This document shows, one piece after another, positions 18,611 through 26,346 of a stretch of 64,000 nucleotides of DNA. The number at the start of each line of letters is the position of its first letter. Position 1 is the first letter of the stretch. Below the pieces are notes generated by a model. It was given only the letters and a program-made list of their open reading frames with translations, had not been told where the DNA came from and made no database searches. The DNA comes from Lacticaseibacillus manihotivorans DSM 13343 = JCM 12514 (GTDB taxonomy: Bacteria; Bacillota; Bacilli; Lactobacillales; Lactobacillaceae): positions 1 to 64,000 of the forward strand of contig NZ_AZEU01000313.1 of assembly GCF_001435035.1 (NCBI RefSeq), read 5' to 3'. A program made the translations under genes and the position numbers.

Positions 18611-19321
18611 CTATGCACGCCGGGCAAATTCTTGAAAGCGAAAGCGGTCAGCACGATGGCGTGACTCTGTATACTGAAACGCGGTGGTATCTTCTAAACT
18701 GGTGACACTTTTGACCACCACCACGGAAGCATTGGCGTCTAAGTGAAGCAATTGTTGATCTTGCGCAGTTGCAGGCTCTACGGTGATTTCTTTTTTGGCG
18801 TAGGCAATGGTCAAATGCAGCTGCCCTTCAAAATACGCGTAAAGCGAATCTTCGGCGACAGCTTTGGAAATCGCTGGCACCACATCGCCGTTGATATAGT
18901 CGATATCGATAATCACCGGCTCACCATTGACTTCGCGCAAGCGCACCAGACGCGTGGTGGTGCAAGGCTTAGCGTGCGGGTCGACGGCTTTGAAGTTGGC
19001 GATCGGCAACGGCATCTGCGTGTTTTCGATCATCGTGGTGGTGGTTTTAAAATTCAACCGTTGGCTGAGTTCTTTATAACTGATCACACCAGACACTGGA
19101 AACACATATTGCTGGCGGTTGATCACTACCGAGCCGCGACCTTTTTGCGATTGGATGAAGCCTTGATCACGCAGTTTCGCTAGCGCTTTGCGAATTGTAT
19201 CGCGCGATGCGCCGTATAGGCTGGCTAAGGCATTTTCGCTGGGTAACAAGGTGTCAGTGGCATAAACGCCGGTGTCGATTTTTTGCTTTAAGTCTTGATA
19301 GACCAAATCTAGTTTTGTCAT
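18611..19321 (-). CDS. treR: Trehalose operon repressor TreR (GntR family, UTRA domain)
   Basis: This 236-aa regulator has an N-terminal GntR winged helix (LLPSENALASLYGASRDTIRKAL at about residues 24-46, RGSVV after it) and a C-terminal UTRA effector domain that would bind trehalose 6-phosphate. The ATG at 19321 matches the family N-terminus (MTKLDLVYQDL). The reading frame extends upstream through the operator region, which is not coding. It is the first gene of the operon, so it is autoregulated with treC and treB through the two GTACGTAC operators just upstream. Confidence 0.9.
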   Translation of the reverse strand: MTKLDLVYQDLKQKIDTGVYATDTLLPSENALASLYGASRDTIRKALAKLRDQGFIQSQKGRGSVVINRQQYVFPVSGVISYKELSQRLNFKTTTTMIENTQMPLPIANFKAVDPHAKPCTTTRLVRLREVNGEPVIIDIDYINGDVVPAISKAVAEDSLYAYFEGQLHLTIAYAKKEITVEPATAQDQQLLHLDANASVVVVKSVTSLEDTTAFQYTESRHRADRFRFQEFARRA

Positions 19322-19354
19322 GTGATACCCTCTGTAATCGCTTTCGACATGTAT

Positions 19355-19383
19355 AGAATATCCTGTACGTACAAGATCGTCAA
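19355..19383 (-). promoter_or_regulatory. Promoter of treR-treC-treB with operator O1 in the spacer
   Basis: On the minus strand -35 TTGACG (19383-19378) and -10 TATTCT (19360-19355) are 17 bases apart. The palindromic operator CTTGTACGTACAG occupies 19375-19363 inside that spacer, so bound TreR would exclude RNA polymerase. Confidence 0.8.
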
Positions 19384-19417
19384 ATCGTGTCAATTCAACA
19401 GCGTACAGCTTCATAAT

Positions 19418-19430
19418 CTTGTACGTACAG
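19418..19430. promoter_or_regulatory. TreR-type operator O2
   Basis: CTTGTACGTACAG (19418-19430) is the exact reverse complement of O1 (19363-19375). The GTACGTAC centres are 56 bases apart, so looping or cooperative binding by TreR dimers is possible. The core matches the GT-AC type of operators known for GntR/TreR proteins. Confidence 0.75.
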
Positions 19431-19585
19431 ATTAACAAATTAAACGCTTAGAGGCAATTTTATTAACGGGGTGAAACTAGACCAATTATGACAAGAGATG
19501 AATAAAATACTGATAACCATCAACTTTAAAAAATAATTGGGCTTTTTTCACTTGTAGGCTCCAAAACCGACATGTTTCAGTGCAT

Positions 19586-19614
19586 CAAAAAACTCGACTG
19601 AAATTTAGTCGAGT
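19586..19614 (-). terminator. Terminator for the 67-aa gene
   Basis: ACTCGACT (19592-19599) pairs with AGTCGAGT (19607-19614). On the minus strand the hairpin is followed by a T-run (19591-19586). It lies just beyond the stop of the gene at 19637-19840. Confidence 0.75.
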
Positions 19615-19636
19615 CGTAGGGGTTCCGATTTTTAAA

Positions 19637-19840
19637 TTATGCTGCCAATCCTGGTACCGCCAAAGTCAAGGCCACTTGTTCGTCGATGGTCAACGGGCGA
19701 CCGATCACCCGAGGAAGATCGTCCAACAGTTTGTCAGCTTCAAGCTCACCGACGCTGTTTTGTGAATGAAGCCGCACCATGCCGCGGCTAGCGTGTTGTT
19801 TGGTAATGGTCCAATTGGCGATGGTAATAGGAAGTTTCAT
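19637..19840 (-). CDS. Small protein of unknown function (67 aa)
   Basis: This is a 67-aa soluble protein beginning MKLPITIANWTITKQ with an acidic middle (GELEADKLLDDLPRV). I do not recognise the family. It has a good RBS (GAGGTGATATAG before the ATG), a TATAAT -10 on the minus strand at 19865-19860, and its own terminator. It therefore looks like a real monocistronic gene expressed from a short leader. Confidence 0.6.
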   Translation of the reverse strand: MKLPITIANWTITKQHASRGMVRLHSQNSVGELEADKLLDDLPRVIGRPLTIDEQVALTLAVPGLAA

Positions 19841-19890
19841 CTATATCACCTCATGATCCATTATACAAACAATAGTTCGCTTACGCAAGT

Positions 19891-20358
19891 TTAGTTAGTG
19901 AAAGGGTAAAGCACCCGAAAGCGCTCGATCACCACCATGGAACTGGCAGGGTCGAAGGTCAACCCGGCTTGCGCATAAGCGTCTTTAAAAAAGCGGGCGT
20001 GTTCTCGCCGCCAGTAAGCCAAACTCATATCGCCTTCACCTTCAAGCTGAGCTTGGGTGGCATCGACTGAGGCAAAGGGAACAATGAACGTGTCTTCCAA
20101 ATAGGTGACGGCGACTGGCTGTTGTTGGCCATTCAACACCACATTGATATCGCCGACTTCAGGCATCGGGTCATGGTCATGCATGTAAAGCTCAAAGCCG
20201 CTACTGGTGGCCGTTTTCTTTCCTGAAACGATCAAGTCGGCAATGGTGTTTGCTAATTTCGGAGAATCGCCGAAACTTTCCGCGTGGCGATAGGTCAGAT
20301 CAGGATCGAGGGCGAGTTCAGCTTTAGCAGTGTTGAAAAATTCGTCGATAGTTGGCAT
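19891..20358 (-). CDS. ASCH domain-containing protein
   Basis: This 155-aa protein is of the ASCH/PUA-like superfamily. Features of the bacterial ASCH family are visible: SGKKTATSSGFELY near residue 45, a GD turn in the middle (PEVGDINVVLNG), and EGEGDMSLAYWRREHARFF near residue 108. ASCH proteins are proposed to bind RNA, and one group hydrolyses N4-acetylcytidine. The function here is not established. It has a good RBS (AAAAGGAGC). It is probably single-gene, with a terminator from the next gene just upstream. Confidence 0.8.
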   Translation of the reverse strand: MPTIDEFFNTAKAELALDPDLTYRHAESFGDSPKLANTIADLIVSGKKTATSSGFELYMHDHDPMPEVGDINVVLNGQQQPVAVTYLEDTFIVPFASVDATQAQLEGEGDMSLAYWRREHARFFKDAYAQAGLTFDPASSMVVIERFRVLYPFTN

Positions 20359-20375
20359 AACGGCTCCTTTTAATG

Positions 20376-20402
20376 AAAAATCCGCCGGCGCATGTCGACG
20401 GA
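20376..20402 (-). terminator. Terminator of the 108-aa gene
   Basis: On the minus strand TCCGTCG (20402-20396) pairs with CGGCGGA (20387-20381) and is followed by five T. Confidence 0.7.
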
Positions 20403-20409
20403 AAGTAAT

Positions 20410-20736
20410 TTAGAATTCTTTTTGGTCTGCTTGGGACAATTGTGGCTTAACCACTTGCCAGTGCATATCTTCAGCTAAAGTTTCTTCAGCGTCGGCACGC
20501 GTTTGGATCTTGTCCATGTTCCAAACAATATTTGAGATCTTCCCGCCGACGAAATCAAAAGGCTCGGTATAAATGTAGCCTTCCTCAGACGATTTTTCAC
20601 GAGATTTGCTCAAGGCTTCAGCCAATTCTCGGGCATAAGCCATATCGTGAAGTTCAGGGATTTCTTTTTCCGTAACATAACCGGTGGCGTTCACAGCGTC
20701 ATCAGCTTTTTTAACCATTTCTGCAGTTGCAGACAT
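20410..20736 (-). CDS. Uncharacterised acidic protein (108 aa)
   Basis: This is a 108-aa soluble, acidic and largely helical protein (starts MSATAEMVKKADDAVNATG). I recognise no family or catalytic motif. An AAGGAGTTG RBS precedes the ATG, and a minus-strand TATAAT lies at 20808-20803. It is divergent from recJ and ends in its own terminator, so it is a stand-alone gene. Confidence 0.65.
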   Translation of the reverse strand: MSATAEMVKKADDAVNATGYVTEKEIPELHDMAYARELAEALSKSREKSSEEGYIYTEPFDFVGGKISNIVWNMDKIQTRADAEETLAEDMHWQVVKPQLSQADQKEF

Positions 20737-20841
20737 GATGAAACAACTCCTTTTGTTGCAGTCGCTGGTTGGAGTTGGGCTGTTGATTTAGTTTACATTG
20801 TAATTATAACACCACCATCGGTTTTTGCCGGGAATTTTTTG

Positions 20842-20873
20842 GTATACTAGTTGGGTAGTTTTTTGAACGGAGG
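20842..20873 (+). promoter_or_regulatory. recJ promoter and deciding RBS
   Basis: An extended -10 (TGG TATACT, -10 at 20843-20848) precedes GGAGG (20869-20873), which sits seven bases before the TTG at 20881. The RBS decides for that TTG over the earlier in-frame TTG at 20851, which has none. Confidence 0.6.
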
Positions 20874-20880
20874 ACACCGA

Positions 20881-23154
20881 TTGGCACATTTTGATTGGGC
20901 ATTAATGAAGCAACCCGAATCGCAAACCATGCAGGACTTAGCCGAAACGTTAAAGGTCAGTCCTTTTTTGGCGCGCTTATTGTGGCAGCGTGGCATCACC
21001 GACCCTGATCAGTGGGCCGCTTTCACCAATCCCAGCGCCTCTAGCCTGCATGATCCGATGCTGTTGCATGACATGGATAAAGCCGTGGCGCGCATTCAAC
21101 AAGCCGTCACCGACCAAGAAAAAATCACGATTTATGGCGATTATGACGTTGATGGGCTGACCTCGACTTCGATCATGAAAGAAGCCTTGGAAAGTATCGG
21201 CGCTGAACCCGAAGTCTTCATTCCTGATCGCTTCGCTGATGGTTATGGGCCAAATGCAGATGTTTATAAATATTTACACGCCAATGGGACCCAGTTGTTG
21301 ATCACAGTCGATAACGGCGTCGGCGGCAAAGCCGTGATCGATCCAGCCATGGAAGCGGGGATGGATGTGGTGGTGACCGATCACCATGAACTCCCAGATG
21401 AGCTTCCGAATGCCGTCGCCGTGGTGCATCCGCGCTATCCGGGCAGTGATTATCCTTTTGGTGATTTGTCCGGTGCTGGCGTCGCCTTTAAAGTGGCAAC
21501 GGCCTTACTGGATGGTCCCCCGATGGATGCCCTGGATTTAGCAGCGCTTGGGGCGATTTGTGATTTGGTCAGCTTAACGGATGAAAATCGCACCTTGGTT
21601 CAACTCGGCTTGGCACAGATTCGCTCAGGTGCTCGCGTCGGGTTAGGGGCTTTGCTTGAAGCAGCGGGCATCGATCCCCAAACTGTCGATGAACAAACTG
21701 TCGGTTTTGTCATCGGTCCGCGGTTAAATGCCATCGGCCGACTTGGAGATGCCACGCCTGGGGTCACGCTGTTGACGACCTTTGACGATGAAGAAGCTGC
21801 CCGTTTGGCGAAAAACGTCGACGCGCGCAACACTGAGCGTCAAGGCCTGGTTAAAAAAATCTCGGCTGAAGCGATGCAAATGGCCGAAACACCGGAAAAT
21901 CAAGCCGCCAAAACCTTGGTGTTAGCCAAATCAGGCTGGCATGAAGGGGTGTTAGGGATCGTCGCCAGCCATGTGGTGCAAAACACTGGCAAGCCGACGC
22001 TGGTATTGAATATTTCCGCTGATGGTACCAGTGCCAAAGGGTCTGGGCGCTCAGTTGAAGGCTATCACTTGTTCAAGAGTTTACAGCCGGCAACTGAATC
22101 GATGACGCATTTTGGCGGGCATGCGATGGCGGTCGGGTTAACGGTGCCGACTGAAAATCTTGACGTGATCCATCAAGCGATGGAAACCGCTGCTGCCATC
22201 ACCTTAAAAGATGCTGGTGCCCCAAAGCTTGACGTGGTCGCCAGACTTGAGGCTAACGAGTTGACTCTGGATAATTATCAAGCCATGCGTCAACTTGCCC
22301 CATTTGGCCAAGGGAATCCTGAACCCGTCTTCAGTATTCGCCCGCAAGCATTGACCGGGATTCGCCAAATCGGCAAAACGAAAGATCATTTGAAGTTTAC
22401 CGCTGATGGTATCGACGTGATCGCCTTTGGATTAGGGGATCAAGCCCAAGCCTTGAGTGATGCGGCACAAGTGAAATTGGCGGTGACTTTAGATCAAAAC
22501 ACTTGGCAAAACCGCACCAGTTTGCAGTTGCGTCTGCAAGATTGGCAACTCAAGGCGCCAGATGTGATCGATTTGCGCTTACCTCAACCTAGTGCAGAAC
22601 AATTTCGGGGCGCATTCACTTATGTGTTCTTTGATCGCATGGCTTATCGGCAAATGACTGGGCGCTTTCAATTTGGCGGCCCGACCATATTGGCTAAAGA
22701 CGTGACTGCACCGATTAAAAATGTCGTCTTAGTGGACTTGCCACATACGCAAGAAGAACTAAAAACTTTGATGCAACAGGTGAAATTGCCAGTGCGAGTA
22801 GTGTTTGCTCAAGATCCGGCAAACTTAGTCGCCATCCCGTCGCGCGCAGAGTTTGGACGGGTGTTAGTGTTCTTGCGACAACATCCTCATTTTGACAAAC
22901 ATCATTTACCAGCTTTAGCGCAAATGGTTCATGTGACAACGCAACAAGCAATTTTCGCCGTACAGGTGTTTTTCGAGTTGCAATTTGTTAGAATAGAGGG
23001 TGCGCTGATTTCAGTCAGTGACCATCCAGAAAAAAAGCCGTTGGAATCCGCAACGGCATACCAACAGCGCGTTGCCTTTTTAACGTTGGCCAAGCATTTG
23101 CAACAAGATCCTGCCAACGTGATCCAACAGCGCGTCATGACTACTAAAAGGTGA
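20881..23154 (+). CDS. recJ: Single-stranded-DNA 5'-3' exonuclease RecJ
   Basis: This 757-aa DHH-superfamily nuclease is used in recombination and mismatch repair. Motif I DYDVDG is at residues 87-92 and motif III DHH at 167-169. The DHHA1 domain shows GGHAMAVG near residue 417. An OB-fold follows, and a C-terminal Firmicutes extension of about 200 residues. The start is TTG with ideal RBS spacing. apt follows 12 bases after the stop, an order widely seen in Bacilli, so they are likely co-transcribed. Confidence 0.95.
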   Translation: MAHFDWALMKQPESQTMQDLAETLKVSPFLARLLWQRGITDPDQWAAFTNPSASSLHDPMLLHDMDKAVARIQQAVTDQEKITIYGDYDVDGLTSTSIMKEALESIGAEPEVFIPDRFADGYGPNADVYKYLHANGTQLLITVDNGVGGKAVIDPAMEAGMDVVVTDHHELPDELPNAVAVVHPRYPGSDYPFGDLSGAGVAFKVATALLDGPPMDALDLAALGAICDLVSLTDENRTLVQLGLAQIRSGARVGLGALLEAAGIDPQTVDEQTVGFVIGPRLNAIGRLGDATPGVTLLTTFDDEEAARLAKNVDARNTERQGLVKKISAEAMQMAETPENQAAKTLVLAKSGWHEGVLGIVASHVVQNTGKPTLVLNISADGTSAKGSGRSVEGYHLFKSLQPATESMTHFGGHAMAVGLTVPTENLDVIHQAMETAAAITLKDAGAPKLDVVARLEANELTLDNYQAMRQLAPFGQGNPEPVFSIRPQALTGIRQIGKTKDHLKFTADGIDVIAFGLGDQAQALSDAAQVKLAVTLDQNTWQNRTSLQLRLQDWQLKAPDVIDLRLPQPSAEQFRGAFTYVFFDRMAYRQMTGRFQFGGPTILAKDVTAPIKNVVLVDLPHTQEELKTLMQQVKLPVRVVFAQDPANLVAIPSRAEFGRVLVFLRQHPHFDKHHLPALAQMVHVTTQQAIFAVQVFFELQFVRIEGALISVSDHPEKKPLESATAYQQRVAFLTLAKHLQQDPANVIQQRVMTTKR

Positions 23155-23166
23155 GGCTAAATCTCC

Positions 23167-23694
23167 ATGGCTATTAATTTTAAAGACTATATCGCTAGTG
23201 TTCCAGACTTTCCAGAACCAGGTATCACGTTCCGAGACATTTCCCCATTGATGGCAGATGGCAAAGCTTATGCCGCCGCCACTGATGAAATCGTAGAATA
23301 TGCCAAAGACAAAGGCGTCGAAATGATCGTTGGCCCAGAAGCCCGCGGCTTTATCGTCGGCTGCCCAGTGGCTTACAAGCTCGGCGTCGGCTTTGCCCCA
23401 GCGCGTAAAAAGGGGAAACTCCCTCGCGAAACAGTCAGTGCCAGCTACGACTTGGAATACGGCCAAGCGACCTTATACTTACACAAAGACGCGATTCGCC
23501 CCGGCCAACGCGTGTTGGTTTGTGATGACTTATTGGCCACTGGCGGCACGATCGCTGCAACCATTGCCTTAGTCGAAAAGCTCGGCGGTATTGTCGTCGG
23601 CACGGCTTTCTTAGTGGAACTCAGTGACTTACACGGCCGCGATAAAATCGCCGACCATGATGTCTTCACGTTGATGAGTTACGAAGGCGCATAA
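23167..23694 (+). CDS. apt: Adenine phosphoribosyltransferase
   Basis: This 175-aa type I phosphoribosyltransferase salvages adenine with PRPP to make AMP. The PRPP loop [16 protein letters not shown] is at about residues 117-132. The adenine-binding region [13 protein letters not shown] is near 60 and [11 protein letters not shown] near 85. The N-terminus [18 protein letters not shown] is classical. It starts 12 bases downstream of recJ and has a terminator after the stop. Confidence 0.97.
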   Translation: MAINFKDYIASVPDFPEPGITFRDISPLMADGKAYAAATDEIVEYAKDKGVEMIVGPEARGFIVGCPVAYKLGVGFAPARKKGKLPRETVSASYDLEYGQATLYLHKDAIRPGQRVLVCDDLLATGGTIAATIALVEKLGGIVVGTAFLVELSDLHGRDKIADHDVFTLMSYEGA

Positions 23695-23700
23695 ACTTGA

Positions 23701-23725
23701 GGGAGGCCAGCAGGTCTCTCTTTTT
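23701..23725 (+). terminator. Terminator after recJ-apt
   Basis: GGGAGGCC (23701-23708) pairs with GGTCTCTC (23713-23720) using two wobbles, followed by five T. Confidence 0.75.
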
Positions 23726-23763
23726 GTTTACTGGACGTTCAATACCACTTACTTTTTGAGTGT

Positions 23764-23786
23764 GGTATAATGAAGATATTGAAGGA
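23764..23786 (+). promoter_or_regulatory. ybaK promoter and RBS
   Basis: TATAAT at 23766-23771 and AAGGAG at 23781-23786 precede the ATG at 23794. The in-frame ATG at 23770 overlaps the -10 and is not a plausible start. Confidence 0.6.
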
Positions 23787-23793
23787 GTCCGTT

Positions 23794-24303
23794 ATGGCAA
23801 AGCATAAAAAAGAGGATAAAACCTTAGTCGAGAAAATGCTCGACAAACAAAACATTTCCTATCAAAGCTACACCTTTCCAACCGCTGAAGTTGGGGATGT
23901 GCAACAAGTGCAAGTCGACCACTTAGATGTCGATGAACACAAGATCTACAAAACCTTAGCCTTGATCGGCAACAAAACTGGCCCATTGGTGGGCGTCGTG
24001 CCGATCGATCGACACATCGACTACAAAAAGCTCAGTAAAGTCTCCGGGAACAAGAAAGTCGGCATGGTGCCGCTGAAAGACTTGGAGAAAACCACCGGCT
24101 TTGTGCATGGCGCCAACACACCAGTCGGCATTCACGCGCGACACAACTATCCGATCTTTATCGGCACCGAAGCGCAAGGCGAGTCTGAAATCATTGTCTC
24201 TGCTGGGAAAATTGGCCGTTCCGTAGGCCTAGATCCCAAGGCTTTAGCCAAAAGTGTGAAAGCTCAATTTGCCGACATTACGGCACTTGAACCACAAGAA
24301 TAA
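23794..24303 (+). CDS. ybaK: Cys-tRNA(Pro)/Cys-tRNA(Cys) deacylase YbaK
   Basis: This 169-aa INS-superfamily editing protein would hydrolyse mischarged Cys-tRNA(Pro). YbaK landmarks are present: KTLALIGNKTGPLVGVVP near residue 50, RHIDYKKLSK with the conserved lysines, GNKKVGMVPLKDLEKTTGF, then HGANTPVGI and SAGKIGRSV. Length and motif order match YbaK/EbsC rather than ProX. The gene for the 104-aa protein follows 19 bases downstream. Confidence 0.9.
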   Translation: MAKHKKEDKTLVEKMLDKQNISYQSYTFPTAEVGDVQQVQVDHLDVDEHKIYKTLALIGNKTGPLVGVVPIDRHIDYKKLSKVSGNKKVGMVPLKDLEKTTGFVHGANTPVGIHARHNYPIFIGTEAQGESEIIVSAGKIGRSVGLDPKALAKSVKAQFADITALEPQE

Positions 24304-24322
24304 AACGTCAGGGGGAATCGGC

Positions 24323-24637
24323 ATGTTTACATCTGATCGCAGTCGCTTTGCCACTTATGGGGTCATTGCACATTTACCAGGCCCGATCATCGACAGTATC
24401 TGGTTGATCATCGACCAAAATCTTCAAGGTGTGGTGCCGTTGACCAACTTGTTGCGCTTTGACTTGTTGAACAACGGTGGCAAACTCACCGTCGCGTTCT
24501 CTGAAAAAGGCAGCGACACCACGATGGCTGTCGATTTGCCATTCACTTATCAAAGTGCCTTTCCTGATACCGTGATGGCTTATGATGACGGCAACAATCA
24601 GACCATCCTTTTGCCTGAAGAAGGGCATAACGACTAA
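24323..24637 (+). CDS. DUF960-like small protein
   Basis: This 104-aa protein has the start MFTSDRSRFATYGVIAHLP and a central WLIIDQNLQGVVPLTNLLRF. It resembles the DUF960 family found in Lactobacillales and staphylococci, whose function is unknown. It has a CAGGGGGAAT RBS. The frame is open upstream into ybaK, but the ATG at 24323 is the one with an RBS. It is co-directional with ybaK, and the pair ends in a strong terminator. Confidence 0.7.
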   Translation: MFTSDRSRFATYGVIAHLPGPIIDSIWLIIDQNLQGVVPLTNLLRFDLLNNGGKLTVAFSEKGSDTTMAVDLPFTYQSAFPDTVMAYDDGNNQTILLPEEGHND

Positions 24638-24643
24638 AATTAA

Positions 24644-24685
24644 AAAACGGCCCGAAACTTCATTTCCAAAGTTTCGGGCCGTTTT
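24644..24685. terminator. Bidirectional terminator
   Basis: Perfect 17-bp arms 24644-24660 (AAAACGGCCCGAAACTT) and 24669-24685 carry A-runs and T-runs on both sides. It lies between the converging 104-aa and 136-aa genes. Confidence 0.9.
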
Positions 24686-24689
24686 GCTG

Positions 24690-25100
24690 TTACATGGCAG
24701 TGGCTAAGATCTGCGCAATGGCGACTTGGATATCTTGATGGGCGCGCTTTTTCTCAGCAACACCGCGATTATACAAACGATGATTGACGCCATCAGCTTC
24801 AATGGCAATCAGCATCGTCATGGCGGCTTGTTGATTCAAGGCTAACGCTGCCAAGAAACTGTTGTTGAAGCTTTCCAGTTCGACTGGCGGGATCACATCA
24901 TTGCATTCTTGGACGAATTTATTGAACCGTAACATATTGCGGCTGAAGTAGTCATGCAGTTGCTCGTAGCTTTCAGTAGCGAGACAGTTGCCGATTTCAA
25001 GTTTGTGGCATGTGAGCGTATATTGATCGAATACCAGGTCGTACACCGCGAGACGATCGATTTGACGGTTCATGGTCTTGATATATGTGTCGATTAACAT
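24690..25100 (-). CDS. Uncharacterised helical protein (136 aa)
   Basis: This is a 136-aa soluble, mostly alpha-helical protein beginning MLIDTYIKTMNRQIDRLAV. I recognise no family. The start at 25100 follows GGAGGGAACTTAT and is preferred over an in-frame ATG five codons upstream that overlaps this RBS. About 150 A/T-rich bases upstream (25101-25248) show nothing I can name. Confidence 0.6.
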   Translation of the reverse strand: MLIDTYIKTMNRQIDRLAVYDLVFDQYTLTCHKLEIGNCLATESYEQLHDYFSRNMLRFNKFVQECNDVIPPVELESFNNSFLAALALNQQAAMTMLIAIEADGVNHRLYNRGVAEKKRAHQDIQVAIAQILATAM

Positions 25101-25251
25101 ATAAGTTCCCTCCAATCAAAACAATTAAGTTAGGTATGTGTTAACTTTAACATGGGTTCTGCCTATAATCAACATAATTTAAATCATATAATCAAAAAAC
25201 ACGCAAAAATTTTCTGGTATAGGCCTTTTATGCCCGAAGGTAAATAAAAAG

Positions 25252-25269
25252 CACGCCTTGGCAGCGTGC
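25252..25269 (-). terminator. Terminator of the 25.3-25.8 kb gene pair
   Basis: GCACGC (25252-25257) pairs with GCGTGC (25264-25269). On the minus strand a T-rich tail follows. Confidence 0.65.
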
Positions 25270-25276
25270 AAAACAT

Positions 25277-25450
25277 TTACTTTTTGTCTTTTGGTTTGAT
25301 GATACGCGGTTGTTTTTTGAATAAACCTTGTAGCTTTTTGAACTTACCCGGGTCAGTTTCGCGAGCAGCCTTGACCATTTTGGCGAAATCATAGTGATTA
25401 TCTGGCAGTTCTGGTTCTTGAGTGGATTTATGTTTAAACCAAGCCATCAT
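25277..25450 (-). CDS. Small basic protein of unknown function (57 aa)
   Basis: This 57-codon frame (begins MMAWFKHKSTQEPEL, ends KQPRIIKPKDKK) starts with an ATG that overlaps the stop of the upstream membrane-protein gene as ATGA and ends just before a terminator. A GAGGTGGC lies before the first ATG, and a second ATG follows immediately. The basic C-terminus could bind nucleic acid or membrane, but no family is recognised. The coupling and terminator argue it is real. Confidence 0.65.
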   Translation of the reverse strand: MMAWFKHKSTQEPELPDNHYDFAKMVKAARETDPGKFKKLQGLFKKQPRIIKPKDKK

Positions 25451-25824
25451 GCCACCTCATTTGAAATTGTGGTGGGGTGAACGTCGGCTTTAGCCATCAC
25501 TTGGATAACGATTACATGAATGACCAGTAAAATCAGCGCGTAATTTGGCACCAGCGCATAGCCGATGAATAAGCAGATGCCGATGGTATTGGCGATCAAT
25601 AATTTACGTGAGCGTGATTTGATAAAGCTGATCAAGTGCAAACCGCCGCCGACAATGGACAAATACCACCAATGCGGCTCCCAGTTCATCAAGTTCGTCC
25701 CGACTGCCGCCGTGGAGAAGCCTTTGGTGAAAGCAAAAACTGAAGCCACGATCAAGACAATCGCCGTAAATGCCGCATATAATACCCCAAACAAAGCGGG
25801 GAGTTTGATCAAAGATAGTTTCAT
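25447..25824 (-). CDS. Small integral membrane protein (125 aa)
   Basis: This 125-aa protein has about four hydrophobic segments (ALFGVLYAAFTAIVLIVASV, YLSIVGGGLHLISF, LLIANTIGICLFIGYALV, YALILLVIHVIVIQVM). No family is recognised. The ATG at 25824 is chosen over a GTG two codons upstream because the GGATGG motif is too close to the latter. A minus-strand TATACT -10 lies near 25862-25857. It is coupled to the 57-aa gene by an ATGA overlap. Confidence 0.65.
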   Translation of the reverse strand: MKLSLIKLPALFGVLYAAFTAIVLIVASVFAFTKGFSTAAVGTNLMNWEPHWWYLSIVGGGLHLISFIKSRSRKLLIANTIGICLFIGYALVPNYALILLVIHVIVIQVMAKADVHPTTISNEVA

Positions 25825-25953
25825 GAGCACCCATCCATTTCACATTAATAGCTTTAGTATACGCATGCGGCGCGCGAACTTAAAGTTTTTTGCTAAGGCT
25901 TAAGAAAATGACCGGTATCATCCGGTTTACCGCGGAAATCTGGTGAAAAGTGT

Positions 25954-25981
25954 TTGCAGGAAGCGGATTTTTTGCTATACT
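25954..25981 (+). promoter_or_regulatory. tRNA-Ser promoter
   Basis: TTGCAG (25954-25959) and TATACT (25976-25981), 16 bases apart, lie 32 bases before the tRNA 5' end. Confidence 0.6.
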
Positions 25982-26013
25982 AGTTTTTGTGCTGAAATAG
26001 TACGATACCACAT

Positions 26014-26101
26014 GGAGAGTTGGCAGAGTGGTAATGCAACGGACTCGAAATCCGTCGAACCGGCTAATACCGGCGCGCAGGTTCAAATCCTGTACTCTCC
26101 T
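26014..26101 (+). tRNA. tRNA-Ser (anticodon CGA)
   Basis: The acceptor strand GGAGAGT (26014-26020) pairs with ACTCTCC (26094-26100). The anticodon loop CTCGAAA gives anticodon CGA, which reads UCG serine codons. A long variable arm (ACCGGCTAATACCGGC region) is typical of class II tRNA-Ser. The T-loop GTTCAAATC is standard. CCA is not encoded. From 26042 to the 3' end the sequence is repeated at 34511-34570, so this gene is the integration site of the downstream element and its 3' half is supplied by it. Confidence 0.95.
26042..26101 (+). repeat. attL: 60-bp direct repeat inside tRNA-Ser
   Basis: The sequence is identical to 34511-34570. Identity starts at the G of GACTCGAAATCC in the anticodon stem-loop and ends at the discriminator base T. 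Flanking bases differ on both sides. Confidence 0.95.
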
Positions 26102-26107
26102 TCATAT

Positions 26108-26149
26108 GCCTTACAAATGCCGTTATACCGGCGTTTGTAAGGCTTTTTT
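26108..26149 (+). terminator. Terminator after tRNA-Ser
   Basis: GCCTTACAAATGCCG (26108-26122) pairs with CGGCGTTTGTAAGGC (26129-26143), with one wobble, followed by a T-run. It belongs to the element side of attL, so the element brings its own tRNA terminator. Confidence 0.85.
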
Positions 26150-26168
26150 AGTGTGTAAAAATGGTCGC

Positions 26169-26190
26169 CCGTTGCATTACCACTCTGCCA
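26169..26190 (-). repeat. Inverted 22-base copy of the tRNA-Ser D-arm
   Basis: The reverse complement of 26169-26190 is identical to 26021-26042 (TGGCAGAGTGGTAATGCAAC and two more bases). This is the tRNA part directly upstream of the att repeat, and it is carried inside the element in opposite orientation. Confidence 0.9.
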
Positions 26191-26264
26191 TTCCTCATAA
26201 CAATTGAGCTAGTTCCATGCAACTTTTTGCAATGTCTTAAAGGCTGGAAGCCTTGTCGCGCATG

Positions 26265-26299
26265 CTGTACAGCTCCTACGTAGGTAGTTTTCTGTACAG
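26265..26299. repeat. Cluster of 8-bp palindromes near attL
   Basis: CTGTACAG occurs at 26265-26272 and 26292-26299 with palindrome CTACGTAG at 26276-26283 between them. It lies between attL and the integrase stop codon. Plausible roles are integrase arm-type or excisionase sites. Confidence 0.5.
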
Positions 26300-26346
26300 T
26301 TGAATTGCAAGAAAGCACAGTTTTTGCGGGGATGAGTCGTGTTGGT

